Position numbers and translations under genes: made by a program. DNA of 64,000 nt from Acidobacteriaceae bacterium (GTDB taxonomy: Bacteria > Acidobacteriota > Terriglobia > Bryobacterales > Bryobacteraceae), in NCBI GenBank assembly GCA_019240405.1, contig JAFAYL010000026.1:21827-85826 (forward strand), written 5' to 3'. The notes below the pieces were generated by a model, which was not told where the DNA came from, ran no database searches, and saw only the letters and a program-made list of their open reading frames with translations. Shown piece after piece: positions 32,673 to 41,529 of this stretch. Within the stretch, counting starts at the first letter, position 1; every line of letters begins with the position of its first letter.

Positions 32673-32978
32673 ATGGAAACTGCGATTCGCGCCGCCATTC
32701 TTCGCATCCCGCGCGGTAAAGTCGCCACCTACGGGCAAGTGGCCGAAGCGGCCGGATACCCGAGATATCACCGGCAAGTCGCCCAGGTGCTCCGGAAATC
32801 AGGACACGGACTTCCCTGGCACCGCGTCCTCGGCGCAGGCGGTCAAATAAAATGCACACGCGACGGCGGCTTCGAGCAGCGCATGCGTCTCGAAATGGAA
32901 GGCGTTCGCTTCCGCGGTTCCCGTGTCAATCTGACCGAACATCAGTATCTCTTCCGCCGCTTATCGCAGCACTCGTAG
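32673..32978 (+). CDS. Alkyltransferase-like protein (ATL), Cys-less MGMT relative
   Basis: ATL proteins bind O6-alkylguanine DNA and recruit nucleotide excision repair but do not transfer the alkyl group. The fold pattern is 'ILRIPRGKVATYGQVAEAAG', 'RQVAQVLRKSGHGLPWHRVL' and 'MRLEMEGVRFRGSRVNL'. The MGMT active-site P-C-H-R-V is P-W-H-R-V here: the nucleophilic Cys is replaced by Trp, the standard ATL change. Start ATG 32673 gives 101 residues, the usual length; an ATG at 32628 would add 15. alkB follows 122 bp downstream, giving a small alkylation-damage cluster. Confidence 0.88.
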   Translation: METAIRAAILRIPRGKVATYGQVAEAAGYPRYHRQVAQVLRKSGHGLPWHRVLGAGGQIKCTRDGGFEQRMRLEMEGVRFRGSRVNLTEHQYLFRRLSQHS

Positions 32979-33100
32979 GGTGCGGGCATGCCCGTTCGTC
33001 TCCAGCCATTCTCTTTGGAGCGCCCAATCAAGATTCCGGCCCGGGTTGTCTGCGAATCGAATCACCTCAGTTCATCACACCAGAGCGCATCATAGTAAGG

Positions 33101-33748
33101 ATGAGCCTGTTTGACACGCTTCCAGGCATCGGGCCGTATGAAGAATCGCTCGGCCCGGGCGCAATGGTCCTTCGTCAATTTGCGCTCGCTACAGAAAGCG
33201 CGCTTTTGTCTGCCCTCGATGGCGTGACCGCCGCGGCGCCATTCCGCCACATGGTCACCCCAGGCGGATTTCGCATGTCAGTCGCCATGACTAACTGCGG
33301 CCCGCTAGGCTGGGTGTCCGACAGAACCGGTTACCGCTATGATCCGTGCGATTCAGCAACTGGCCTGCCTTGGCCGCCCATGCCCGAGCCTTTTACACGG
33401 CTCGCAACAGAAGCCGCGGCCCGCGCCGGATTCCCCGATTACACGCCGGACGCCTGCCTCATCAACTGTTATCAGCCCGGCGCCAAGCTGGCATTGCATC
33501 AAGACAAAGACGAGCAGGATTTCGGCCAGCCGATTGTTTCCGTATCCCTTGGCCTTCCGGCGGTCTTCCTCTTCGGCGGTCTGAAACGTTCTGATAAAAC
33601 TGTCCGCGTGCCGTTGACCCATGGCGATATAGTCGTCTGGGGTGGTCCCGCCCGGCTCCGCTATCACGGCGTGCTCCCGCTCAAAGAAGGTCATCACCCG
33701 CTGCTCGGCGAGCGCCGCATCAACTTGACGTTCCGCAAAGCAGGTTGA
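33101..33748 (+). CDS. alkB: AlkB DNA repair dioxygenase
   Basis: AlkB is an Fe(II)/2-oxoglutarate dioxygenase that removes methyl groups from N1-methyladenine and N3-methylcytosine. The 215-residue protein matches E. coli AlkB with a constant +2 offset: iron ligands His133, Asp135 ('LALHQDKDEQD') and His189 ('LRYHGVLPL'), and the 2-oxoglutarate Arg206 and Arg212 ('ERRINLTFRKAG'). 'GGFRMSVAMTNCGPLGWVSD' is the substrate lid region. ATG 33101 gives the family start 'MSLFDTLPGIGPYEESLGPG'. The preceding gene is the ATL protein on the same strand. Confidence 0.93.
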   Translation: MSLFDTLPGIGPYEESLGPGAMVLRQFALATESALLSALDGVTAAAPFRHMVTPGGFRMSVAMTNCGPLGWVSDRTGYRYDPCDSATGLPWPPMPEPFTRLATEAAARAGFPDYTPDACLINCYQPGAKLALHQDKDEQDFGQPIVSVSLGLPAVFLFGGLKRSDKTVRVPLTHGDIVVWGGPARLRYHGVLPLKEGHHPLLGERRINLTFRKAG

Positions 33749-33791
33749 TGTTGTCAACTCGGTCCGCTTCTAATTGGCTGCGATATGTACT

Positions 33792-33876
33792 TGGTGCGGA
33801 GAGGGGGACTTGAACCCCCACGGTGTTACCCGCTAGCACCTCAAGCTAGTGCGTCTGCCAATTCCGCCATCTCCGC
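33792..33876 (-). tRNA. tRNA-Leu (anticodon GAG)
   Basis: On the minus strand the acceptor stem GCGGAGA (33876-33870) pairs with TCTCCGC, followed by discriminator A and an encoded CCA (33794-33792). The anticodon stem CTAGC/GCTAG encloses TTGAGGT, giving anticodon GAG (reads CUC/CUU). A long variable arm and the T arm GGGGGTTCAAGTCCCCC are present, as expected of a class II tRNA. It lies 14 nt behind secG on the same strand, probably co-transcribed. Confidence 0.95.
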
Positions 33877-33890
33877 AGTTGTGTAAATGC

Positions 33891-34250
33891 CTACTTCTTC
33901 TGCCGGCTTGGGGCCGGCGCGCTCTTCGGCTGCGCGCTCTTGCTCGGTGTCGTGCTCTTCTGCGCGACAGCCGGAGCCGCCCTTCGCGCCTTTTCAAGAA
34001 CGCTGCCTGTGCTTGGCGCGCGATTGTTCTCTAAAATCACCAGCGTCAGCGCCGTGAGCATGAAGAGCGAAGCAGCAATCGTAGTTGCCTTCGACAAAAC
34101 CGTTGCCGTGCCTCGTGGCCCGAACACCGTCTGCGATCCCATTCCGCCAAACGCTCCGGCCAGATCCGCAGCCTTGCCGCTCTGCAGCAGGACAACAATG
34201 ATCAGGAAAAAACAGATGATCACGTGCAGAGCTGTAATTGCATACACCAT
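33891..34250 (-). CDS. secG: Preprotein translocase subunit SecG
   Basis: SecG is the small accessory subunit of the SecYEG channel. The 119-residue protein has two membrane helices, '[19 protein letters not shown]' and '[17 protein letters not shown]', with the family loop '[20 protein letters not shown]' between them. The Lys/Ala/Pro/Ser-rich C-terminal tail is longer than in E. coli but common. ATG 34250 ('MVYAITALH') was chosen; a longer frame to 34304 has no hydrophobic or conserved sequence. It is followed by tRNA-Leu. Confidence 0.92.
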   Translation of the reverse strand: MVYAITALHVIICFFLIIVVLLQSGKAADLAGAFGGMGSQTVFGPRGTATVLSKATTIAASLFMLTALTLVILENNRAPSTGSVLEKARRAAPAVAQKSTTPSKSAQPKSAPAPSRQKK

Positions 34251-34576
34251 TTCAGACAAAAGTATATCAGCGGCGGCGCTGACCGAGAGAATTCGACCGT
34301 ACACGTCATCTGATTCTCGCGGCGTTGTTTACGCTCGTGTGGCACTCTCTGAAGCTCGGCTTGATCTTTTTCGCGCTGCTTGCCCTGGCGTATTCACATT
34401 TTTTATACTTTGATTCTCTTGCATAAGAGCGATTTCTACGATACGGTAGAATTCAAACAGCATCAGCAGGACCTTACCGGGTGCGGCTGAAGTTCTGTTT
34501 TCTTGGTTCGAAATCAAATTCAAGGGCTGCCGGCCGGATACCCAGCCAGGTGGCCCTTTGAGCATCAGGCCACTCC
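34251..34576. other. 326-bp region between secG and ilvB
   Basis: The stretch probably holds both divergent promoters. TTCTAC-GATACG-GTAGAA (34434-34451) is a perfect 6-bp inverted repeat that may be a regulator site for ilvB. A frame from TTG 34325 to 34426 reads 'HSLKLGLIFFALLALAYSHF', a possible 33-residue membrane peptide without a ribosome-binding site. GGGCTG/CAGCC near 34530 may form a leader hairpin. No leucine-rich leader peptide or T-box was seen. Confidence 0.3.
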
Positions 34577-36340
34577 ATGACCAGCGCCGGCAGTTCGCAG
34601 TTCAACCTAGGTTCCCAGTCGAAACGGCTTCCGGGCGCGAAGATTCTTCTTGAATGCCTCGCGCATGAGGACGTTGAGTGCGTCTTCGGCTATCCGGGCG
34701 GCGCGACGTTGCCGCTGTACGATGCTCTGTACGATCACAGTATCCGGCACATTCTGGTCCGGCACGAACAGAATGCGGCCTTTGCTGCTCAAGGATACGC
34801 GCGAGCCACAGGCCGAGTGGGAGTGTGTTGTGCCACCTCGGGACCTGGCGCGACGAACCTCGTGACGGGTCTTGTCGACGCGATGATGGATTCGATTCCG
34901 ATCGTCGCGGTGACGGGCCAGGTTCCCACGAAATTAATCGGCAGCGATGCGTTTCAGGAAGCGGACACGTTCGGCATCACGCGCTCGGCGACAAAGCACA
35001 ATTTCCTGGTCAAGCATGTCAATCAACTGCCGCAGGCGATTCACGAAGCCTTTTACATTGCCGCCTCCGGTCGCCCGGGACCCGTTCTGGTGGATGTAGC
35101 GAAAGACGTGTTCCTCGAAGAAGCGCATTACACGCCGGTAACGGAAATCCATTTGCCCGGATACAAGGTCTTTAGCAGCGGCCATGCGGGGCAGGTGAAG
35201 CGCGCCGCTCAGATGATCTGGGATGCGGAGCGTCCGTTTGTGTATGCCGGCGGCGGGATCATCGCAGCGAACGCAAGCGAAGAGTTGCGGGCGTTTGTCG
35301 AACTGATTGACGCGCCTGCTGTGTGTACGCTCATGGGCCTGGGGGCGCTGCCGGCCGAGCACCCGAACTTCATCAGTTTGCCGGGAATGCACGGAAGCTA
35401 CGCCGCAAACATGGGCATGTCGCACACGGATCTGATCATCGCGCTTGGGGTGCGCTTCGATGATCGTGTTACAGGCCGGCTATCTTCATTCGCGCCGCAT
35501 GCGAAAGTAATTCATGTCGATATCGATCCGGCCGAAATCGGCAAAAATCGCCGCGCCGATCTTCCGATTGTCGGCGATGTGAAGCATGTGCTTCCCAAAC
35601 TGACCGCTGACGTACGTCATCTCGCGCCGGCAATGAAAGCGCACAGGGCGGAAGCGCGGAATGCCTGGTGGAAGCAGATTCGAGAGTGGAAGCGCGAGCA
35701 TCCACTCGAGCCGCAAATCTCAGAAACGGAGATAAAACCGCAGCATTTAGTGGCTGAAATCGATCGTCTCTCCCGCGGGCGCGCGATTGTATCGAGCGAT
35801 GTCGGGCAGCACCAGATGTGGGCTGCGCAGTTCATCCGGTTTAACGAGCCGCGGCTGTGGATCAATTCCGGCGGACTGGGCTCGATGGGATTTGGGCTGC
35901 CTGCTGCGATTGGGGCGCAATTCGCGTGCCCCGAAAAACTGGTTTTCGCGCTGGTTGGCGATGGAGGTTTTCAGATGTCCATTCCGGAACTGGCAACTAT
36001 CGCTAATCACGCGCTGCCCATCAAAATCATCGTCATGAACAACGGCTGTTTGGGCATGGTGCGCCAATGGCAGCAGCTCTTTTATAAGAACCGGTTATGC
36101 CAGGTGGAGCTTAATTCGTTTCCGGATGTCGAGAAGCTCGCCGGGGCATACGGGTTCAAAGGCAGAACGGTCGAAGCGGTTGAGGAGTTGAACAGGGTAA
36201 TGGAAGAGGCCGTCGCGGAGCCGGGACCGTATCTGCTGAACGTGAAAGTTTCGTGCCACGAGAATGTGTATCCGATGGTGCCGGCGGGTGGGGCGATCAA
36301 CGAGATGGTGCTAGGGCCGCCTCAACCGGTTGAGGCGTGA
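34577..36340 (+). CDS. ilvB: Acetolactate synthase large subunit
   Basis: This thiamine-diphosphate enzyme condenses pyruvate units (or pyruvate and 2-oxobutyrate) in the first common step of valine, leucine and isoleucine synthesis. The 587-residue protein has the catalytic Glu64 in 'VRHEQNAAFAAQGYARATG', 'ATSGPGATNLVTGLVDAMMD', 'VAVTGQVPTKLIGSDAFQEA', and the TPP/Mg2+ motif 'LVGDGGFQMSIPELATIANH' ending 'VMNNG'. It starts at ATG 34577; no strong Shine-Dalgarno sequence is visible. ilvN and ilvC follow directly. Confidence 0.96.
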   Translation: MTSAGSSQFNLGSQSKRLPGAKILLECLAHEDVECVFGYPGGATLPLYDALYDHSIRHILVRHEQNAAFAAQGYARATGRVGVCCATSGPGATNLVTGLVDAMMDSIPIVAVTGQVPTKLIGSDAFQEADTFGITRSATKHNFLVKHVNQLPQAIHEAFYIAASGRPGPVLVDVAKDVFLEEAHYTPVTEIHLPGYKVFSSGHAGQVKRAAQMIWDAERPFVYAGGGIIAANASEELRAFVELIDAPAVCTLMGLGALPAEHPNFISLPGMHGSYAANMGMSHTDLIIALGVRFDDRVTGRLSSFAPHAKVIHVDIDPAEIGKNRRADLPIVGDVKHVLPKLTADVRHLAPAMKAHRAEARNAWWKQIREWKREHPLEPQISETEIKPQHLVAEIDRLSRGRAIVSSDVGQHQMWAAQFIRFNEPRLWINSGGLGSMGFGLPAAIGAQFACPEKLVFALVGDGGFQMSIPELATIANHALPIKIIVMNNGCLGMVRQWQQLFYKNRLCQVELNSFPDVEKLAGAYGFKGRTVEAVEELNRVMEEAVAEPGPYLLNVKVSCHENVYPMVPAGGAINEMVLGPPQPVEA

Positions 36341-36362
36341 ATGCGCCGGGAACGGATGCGTC

Positions 36363-36941
36363 ATGCAGCAGATCATCTCACTATTAATGGAAAACAAGCC
36401 GGGTGCGCTGATGCGCGTGACGGGTGTGCTCACGCAGCGGGGTTACAACATTGAAAGCCTGACTGTGGCGCATACGGTTGACCCGACGCTTTCGCGGATG
36501 ACGATCACGGTTGATGTCGATGCTGGAGTGCGAGCCCAAGTCATCAAGCAGATGAACCGGCTGATTAACGTGCTGCAAGCGACGGATGTGACGGATGGTC
36601 CGGCGGCGAACCGCGAACTGGTTCTGCTGCGCGTGCGCTCCGGCGGATTGCATCGGACTGCGATACTCGATCAAGCGAAGAAATTTCACGCGCGTGTGCT
36701 CGATTCGACAAGCGAAGGATTTTTGCTCGAAGCAACGGGCGATCCCAAGCAGCTCGATCAGCTCGTCGCAATCATGAGCGATTACGGCCGGGTCGAAGCC
36801 ACTCGGTCGGGAATTGTTTCTATGTCGCTCGAGAGGAAAAAATTGCGTTTGTCGGCGCCGGTAGCTCGGCGGCCCGCACAAACCGTGGCACGGCCCGGCG
36901 CGGAGATGTCCGCGCCCTACGAGATGCAGGAAACCGAATAG
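36363..36941 (+). CDS. ilvN: Acetolactate synthase small (regulatory) subunit
   Basis: The small subunit activates IlvB and gives valine feedback inhibition. The 192-residue protein has an N-terminal ACT domain: '[20 protein letters not shown]', '[20 protein letters not shown]', '[20 protein letters not shown]', then '[17 protein letters not shown]'. The C-terminal half ('[20 protein letters not shown]') is the ALS_ss_C region. The C-terminal ~30 residues are Ala/Arg/Pro-rich and probably dispensable. ATG 36363 is the family start; it lies 22 nt after ilvB. Confidence 0.93.
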   Translation: MQQIISLLMENKPGALMRVTGVLTQRGYNIESLTVAHTVDPTLSRMTITVDVDAGVRAQVIKQMNRLINVLQATDVTDGPAANRELVLLRVRSGGLHRTAILDQAKKFHARVLDSTSEGFLLEATGDPKQLDQLVAIMSDYGRVEATRSGIVSMSLERKKLRLSAPVARRPAQTVARPGAEMSAPYEMQETE

Positions 36942-36963
36942 AAGGAACCAGCAAAGGACAGAA

Positions 36964-38001
36964 ATGGCAAATCGATTCTATGAAAAGGATGGCAGCCTTA
37001 TTCCGCTGCGCGGCAAGACGGTCGCAATTATCGGGTACGGAAGTCAGGGGCACGCGCACGCATTGAATCTTCGCGATTCGGGCGTGAACGTTGTGGTTGG
37101 CCTGTACTCGGGAAGCGCGAGCGCTGCGAAGGCGAGGGCGGCGGGGCTAGACGTTCTAAATGTTGCCGATGCGGTGCGAGCGGCGGACGTGGTGATGATC
37201 TTGGTCCCCGATCACGTGCAGGCTGAGATGTACAGAAAAGACATCGCGCCGAACTTATCTCGCGGCAAGACCCTCATGTTCGCGCACGGCTTCAGTATCC
37301 ATTTTAAAGAGATCAATGCGCCGGCCGATGTTGACGTTTCGATGATTGCGCCGAAAGCTCCGGGTCATCGCGTTCGCGAATTGTTTATAGAAGGGATCGG
37401 CGTGCCGGCGTTAATTGCGGTTGCTCAAGATGCATCCGGGCGAGCTTTTGAGAATGCCCTTGCGTACGCGCTGGCGCTCGGTTGCCTCAAGGCGGGAGTG
37501 ATCGAAACCACGTTCAAAGAAGAGACGGAAAGCGATTTATTCGGCGAACAAGCCGTGTTGTGCGGCGGCGTGACCGAGCTGATTCGTGCCGGATTCGAAA
37601 CGCTCACGGAAGCTGGCTATGCGCCCGAGATTGCGTACTTCGAGTGCCTACATGAGTTAAAGCTGATTGTCGATCTGATCTACGAAGGCGGGCTGAGCTA
37701 TATGCGCTATTCAGTTTCAGATACCGCTGAATACGGGGATTACACGCATGGGCGGCGGATCGTGACGGATGAGACTCGGGCGGAGATGCGGCGCATCCTG
37801 AGCGAGATTCAATCGGGCGAGTTCGCGAAAATCTGGCTGGATGAGAATCGCAGCGGGCGGAAGCAGTTTTTGGCGATGCGCGAAGCGGCGAAGAATCAGC
37901 CGATCGAAAAGGTTGGCGCGGAGCTGCGCGCGATGATGCCATTCCTGAAAACGAAGAAGAAAGAAGCGGGGGTTCCGGAAGAAGCGATGGTAGGGGCTTG
38001 A
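36964..38001 (+). CDS. ilvC: Ketol-acid reductoisomerase
   Basis: IlvC isomerises and reduces acetolactate or acetohydroxybutyrate. The 345-residue class I enzyme has the Rossmann motif '[20 protein letters not shown]', a cofactor-specificity loop '[17 protein letters not shown]', catalytic '[11 protein letters not shown]', and C-terminal metal ligands in '[20 protein letters not shown]' and '[20 protein letters not shown]'. The serines in the loop are typical of NADPH-using enzymes. AAAGGA lies 5 nt before ATG 36964. It ends the ilvB-ilvN-ilvC operon; leu genes and ilvD are not in the window. Confidence 0.96.
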   Translation: MANRFYEKDGSLIPLRGKTVAIIGYGSQGHAHALNLRDSGVNVVVGLYSGSASAAKARAAGLDVLNVADAVRAADVVMILVPDHVQAEMYRKDIAPNLSRGKTLMFAHGFSIHFKEINAPADVDVSMIAPKAPGHRVRELFIEGIGVPALIAVAQDASGRAFENALAYALALGCLKAGVIETTFKEETESDLFGEQAVLCGGVTELIRAGFETLTEAGYAPEIAYFECLHELKLIVDLIYEGGLSYMRYSVSDTAEYGDYTHGRRIVTDETRAEMRRILSEIQSGEFAKIWLDENRSGRKQFLAMREAAKNQPIEKVGAELRAMMPFLKTKKKEAGVPEEAMVGA

Positions 38002-38014
38002 GATTGGGAGACAT

Positions 38015-38043
38015 GGCCGACGACACAAAAACGATCGTCTGCC
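38015..38043. repeat. REP-like hairpin, copy 2
   Basis: GGCCGACGA and TCGTCTGCC form a 9-bp stem (one mismatch) around a purine-rich loop, in the gap between the convergent ilvC and response-regulator genes. The sequence CGATCGTCTGCCCCAC is identical to the copy before glgA. Its position between two stops suggests it also serves as a terminator or mRNA end. Confidence 0.6.
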
Positions 38044-38050
38044 CCACTCT

Positions 38051-38752
38051 TTAGCCGTTTTGGATTGCTGCGGCTAGATCGGGCGAATGCAAATGAATGA
38101 TGCCGCGGCGAAGCGCAATCGTGACCGCGTGTGTGCGATCTTTTGCGTCGAGCTTGCTCAGGATACTTTGCACGTGCGCTTTCACGGTTCCCGAAGCGGT
38201 GCCGAGCATGTCGCCGATTTCCTTGTTGCCGAAGCCACGCGCCACTAAGCTGAGGACCTGGGTTTCCCGCGGCGTCAGCGCGACTTCGGGGAAAAAGCCG
38301 TTGAGCTGCTGCGTAACATCGGTCGGGATGAATCGTTTCCCGAAGTGAACGATTCGAATCGCGCGGATCACCTCCGTGTGAACGACTTCTTTGAGGAGAT
38401 AACCGCGAATTCCGGCCTCGAGAGCCCGGTAAATATCCTGGTCGCCATCGTACGAGGTTAAAGCGATAATTTTCGCCTCGGGAAATTCCGCGCGAATTTC
38501 CCTAGTAGTTTCGATCCCACTCTTATCGGGAAGACGGAGGTCCATCAGTGTGACGCCGGGCCTGTGCCGGCGATAAAGCTGGATGGCTTCTGCCGCTGTG
38601 CTTGCCTCCGCCACGAGCCGGAGATCAGGCTCGGTAGATAAGATGGCGGCGAGGCCTTTCCGCACCAGATCGTGGTCTTCTACTGAAAGGATTGTGATCG
38701 GCCGGAGATCCAAACGGTTCACCTTACTTTTGTTGATGCGCGAGAGGACCAT
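38051..38752 (-). CDS. NarL/FixJ-type response regulator
   Basis: The 233-residue product has a receiver domain with acidic pair and phospho-acceptor Asp71 ('GVTLMDLRLPDKSGIETTRE'), then 'IIALTSYDGDQDIYRALEAG' and 'GYLLKEVVHTEVIRA'. The C-terminal LuxR HTH is 'LTPRETQVLSLVARGFGNKE' and 'GTVKAHVQSILSKLDAKDRT'. ATG 38752 (with GAGAG 8 nt before it) overlaps the kinase 3' end by 29 nt; GTG 38722, just after the kinase stop, is an alternative. It is the cognate partner of the adjacent sensor kinase. Confidence 0.92.
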   Translation of the reverse strand: MVLSRINKSKVNRLDLRPITILSVEDHDLVRKGLAAILSTEPDLRLVAEASTAAEAIQLYRRHRPGVTLMDLRLPDKSGIETTREIRAEFPEAKIIALTSYDGDQDIYRALEAGIRGYLLKEVVHTEVIRAIRIVHFGKRFIPTDVTQQLNGFFPEVALTPRETQVLSLVARGFGNKEIGDMLGTASGTVKAHVQSILSKLDAKDRTHAVTIALRRGIIHLHSPDLAAAIQNG

Positions 38753-41522
38753 TGAAGTTACTCTCTGCCGGAAATAATGAGAGCGGCAGCCCGATACATA
38801 CCCTGGTACCATCGCCAGGCGAGCTGGTGAGTGTTAGTTCAGCGCCGATTTCGCGAGCCCTTTCGCGCATGCCTAGGACTCCGAAACGCTCCGACCCAAG
38901 CCGGTTCACGTTAGAGGCGAAACCAATCCCGTCGTCTTCAATGGTCAACTGCAACTGGCCGTTGTCTTCTTGAAGCCGGATCTCGAGCCGGGTTGCATGA
39001 GCGTGCCTCAATGCGTTCGAGATGGCTTCCTGCACAATGCGCAGTACCTCGTATTCAGAGGCGGGCGGCATCTTGAGCGAAGAATCGTCGAGCTTGAGCG
39101 AAAGCGAAATGGGATGGCCGCCAACGGCCCGCTCTGAGAAGTTGCGGAGTTTTTCCGAAAACGTGAGGTTTTCGGTTTCGATTTCCCGCAGATCCCACAG
39201 CGATTGTCTCGCTTCCCGCGAGCAGCGGCCGGCATCTTTGATGATGTCTGCTAACGCGCGCTTCTCGGTAGATGCGGGGAGTTTAGTCCACAGGGCTTCC
39301 ATCTGCATGGTAATGCCGGATAGCCCTTGGAGCAACGTGTCGTGCAATTCACGAGCGATTCGCGTGCGCTCGGCGAGGATCAGATCGAATCGCTTCTTTA
39401 ACTGCCGGATGCGAACGCGGAAACCAGCGGCGATGGCGGCGAGGATCGCAATCGCGAGAAGCGGAAAAAACCATGCGCGTTGGTAAATGCGCGGTTCAAT
39501 TTCAAAGGCTATGGAGGCGGGTTGGGTGCTCCAAACTCCATCGGCATTTCGAGCCATCACTCTGAAGTGGAATTTTCCAGGCGGGAGATTCGTGAAAAAC
39601 GCTTCCCGCCGCGGCCCGGCATCAGTCCATTTCTTGTCGTATCCGTCAAGGATGTAGCGAAACGTGACTTTCTCCGGCGAAACGAAGCTGAGACCAGCAA
39701 AGCGGATCTCGACATTCTTCTCGGAAGGGTTCAGTCGAAGGCTTGGACGGGCCGGAATTCTCAGTCCATTCACGATCATCGCCGTAATCTGCGCGGGCGG
39801 AGCCACATGGTTTTGCTTCAGCCGGTTCGGATCAACGACCACGAGTCCGTTTGTGGTCGAGAACCAGAGGCGACCATCTCGCGTGCGGCAAGCCGCCGGA
39901 TGGACCCCGGACTGGCACTCGAATCGAAGCTGCCCGGTGCTGAAAGGAATGCTTGAAACCCTTCGAATCTTGCCATCGGAGAAGTCTTCTAGCTCTTTCT
40001 CGCTGATCCGGAAAATGCCCTTGCTCGATGCCATCCAGAAGTTGAACTGATCGTCTCTCAGGATGCTGTAGATGCGGTTGTCGTAGAGACCATCCTTGAC
40101 GCGAACGTGTGTCAACGTCCCGTTCTGGCGGCGCAGAAGACCAGATCCGAGTGTTCCCATCCACTCGCTGTTGCGGACAGGATCGTTGTAATAACAATCA
40201 ACAGGGTAGGTGATGCCAGGCAGGTGAGTTTCGGCTGCCGAAGGACTCTTTGCGCGCGGATAGGTTGCAACCACGCGATGATCGCTGATACGGTTCAGAC
40301 CGAGTTTCGTGCCGGCCAAGACGTCGCCATTGTTCGCAGTGTCCAAACTCAGAACCGTGTTGTCCATTAGGCCGTCTTTAGTGGTGAGCGCATGAAAAGC
40401 GTGTCCACCAAACCAGTTCAAGCCGCGATCGAGCGTTCCGATCCAAAGCTGACCGGCGGCGTCCTCAATCACTGGCCCGATATTGCTGCTCAACATGCCT
40501 TCGTTGGTGCTGTACGGGGTGAGTTTGCCGTCTGTGAACTGATCGAGGCCGTCTTTTGTGCCCGCCCAGAGGCTTCCTTCGCGATCGACGTAGAGCGACA
40601 AAACGGAACTGTGAGAGAGGCCGTCGCGCGTTCGATAAACGCTGAACTCGCCATTTCGGTAGCGGCTGATGCCATCGTTGGTGCCGACCCAGAGACTGCC
40701 GTCGGGGCCTTCTCGAAGCGAGGAGACAGCGTTATCAGGCAAACCGTCATGAAGAGTAAACGTTCGCGAAGATCCGCCTCGTATTTGCGTGAGACCTGAT
40801 GTCTTTCCGATCCAGGTGCTGCCGTCCGTTGCGCATTCAAGGGCGGTGACGGTATCGCGCGCCGAGATTTGCGAATCCGAGTAAGTCTCAAATCGCGAAC
40901 CGTTGTAGCGGCTTAATGGAAAATCCAAACCGGCGACCCATCGCGTGCCATCACTTGCCTGGCACGTGGCCCGAATTCCATTGGTCGGCAAACCATCTGC
41001 GGTCGTGAAGACTCGAATGCGGTCGTGATCGAGCTGGGCTAATCCCTGATTTGTACAGATCCAGATGCGGCCATTGGAATCCGAGGCGAGGCAGAACACG
41101 CTATCGCTCGGAAGACCTTGGTTTTTTGTATATCGCGTGATGGCGCCCGATGGACTGATTTTCGCGACTCCGCTGCCGATTGAGCCGACCCAGAGATTGC
41201 CCTGCAGGTCTTCTAAGAGGGCGCGGATCAAGCTGTGCTGAAACCCGGCTTTTTCGGCGCGATCGAATTCGCGAAAGTGCATCCCGTCAAATCGGATGAG
41301 ACTGTCCTGCGTACCTAGCCATAAGAAGCCGTCGCGTGTTTGGAGGATTGAATAGATTGTGGGTTGAAACAGGCCTTCTTCTTGACCCCAGATGCGGTGG
41401 GCGTATTGCGTCAGCGTCTTGCTGGGATCGAGAGCGGAAGCGGGCAGAACGGAACAGGCCAGGGCTACACCGAGCACCGCGAATGGCCGTTTCAAGCTTT
41501 TGCTCGTTCGATTTACTGGCAC
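38724..41522 (-). CDS. Beta-propeller sensor histidine kinase (Reg_prop, HisKA_3)
   Basis: This is a 932-residue hybrid-type sensor. After a signal peptide ('FAVLGVALACSVLPASA') comes a large periplasmic propeller of Reg_prop blades ('RDGFLWLGTQDSLIRFDGMH', 'GNLWVGSIGSGVAKISPSG' and about ten more), then a Y_Y_Y domain ('GKFHFRVMARNADGVWSTQP'). One membrane helix lies at about 683-699. The cytoplasmic part is HisKA_3 with phospho-acceptor His727 ('ARELHDTLLQGLSG') and HATPase_c with N836 ('EAISNALRHAH') and 'DDGIGF'. GTG 41522 starts 7 nt after the PhyH gene. It phosphorylates the downstream NarL regulator. The ligand is unknown. Confidence 0.93.
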   Translation of the reverse strand: MPVNRTSKSLKRPFAVLGVALACSVLPASALDPSKTLTQYAHRIWGQEEGLFQPTIYSILQTRDGFLWLGTQDSLIRFDGMHFREFDRAEKAGFQHSLIRALLEDLQGNLWVGSIGSGVAKISPSGAITRYTKNQGLPSDSVFCLASDSNGRIWICTNQGLAQLDHDRIRVFTTADGLPTNGIRATCQASDGTRWVAGLDFPLSRYNGSRFETYSDSQISARDTVTALECATDGSTWIGKTSGLTQIRGGSSRTFTLHDGLPDNAVSSLREGPDGSLWVGTNDGISRYRNGEFSVYRTRDGLSHSSVLSLYVDREGSLWAGTKDGLDQFTDGKLTPYSTNEGMLSSNIGPVIEDAAGQLWIGTLDRGLNWFGGHAFHALTTKDGLMDNTVLSLDTANNGDVLAGTKLGLNRISDHRVVATYPRAKSPSAAETHLPGITYPVDCYYNDPVRNSEWMGTLGSGLLRRQNGTLTHVRVKDGLYDNRIYSILRDDQFNFWMASSKGIFRISEKELEDFSDGKIRRVSSIPFSTGQLRFECQSGVHPAACRTRDGRLWFSTTNGLVVVDPNRLKQNHVAPPAQITAMIVNGLRIPARPSLRLNPSEKNVEIRFAGLSFVSPEKVTFRYILDGYDKKWTDAGPRREAFFTNLPPGKFHFRVMARNADGVWSTQPASIAFEIEPRIYQRAWFFPLLAIAILAAIAAGFRVRIRQLKKRFDLILAERTRIARELHDTLLQGLSGITMQMEALWTKLPASTEKRALADIIKDAGRCSREARQSLWDLREIETENLTFSEKLRNFSERAVGGHPISLSLKLDDSSLKMPPASEYEVLRIVQEAISNALRHAHATRLEIRLQEDNGQLQLTIEDDGIGFASNVNRLGSERFGVLGMRERAREIGAELTLTSSPGDGTRVCIGLPLSLFPAESNFNGPLAHQQK

Positions 41523-41529
41523 CTAAGGA

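Noticed and set aside
34440..34576. T-box or leader-peptide attenuator of ilvB
   Set aside because: No AGGGTGGxACCGCG box and no run of Leu, Val or Ile codons was seen.
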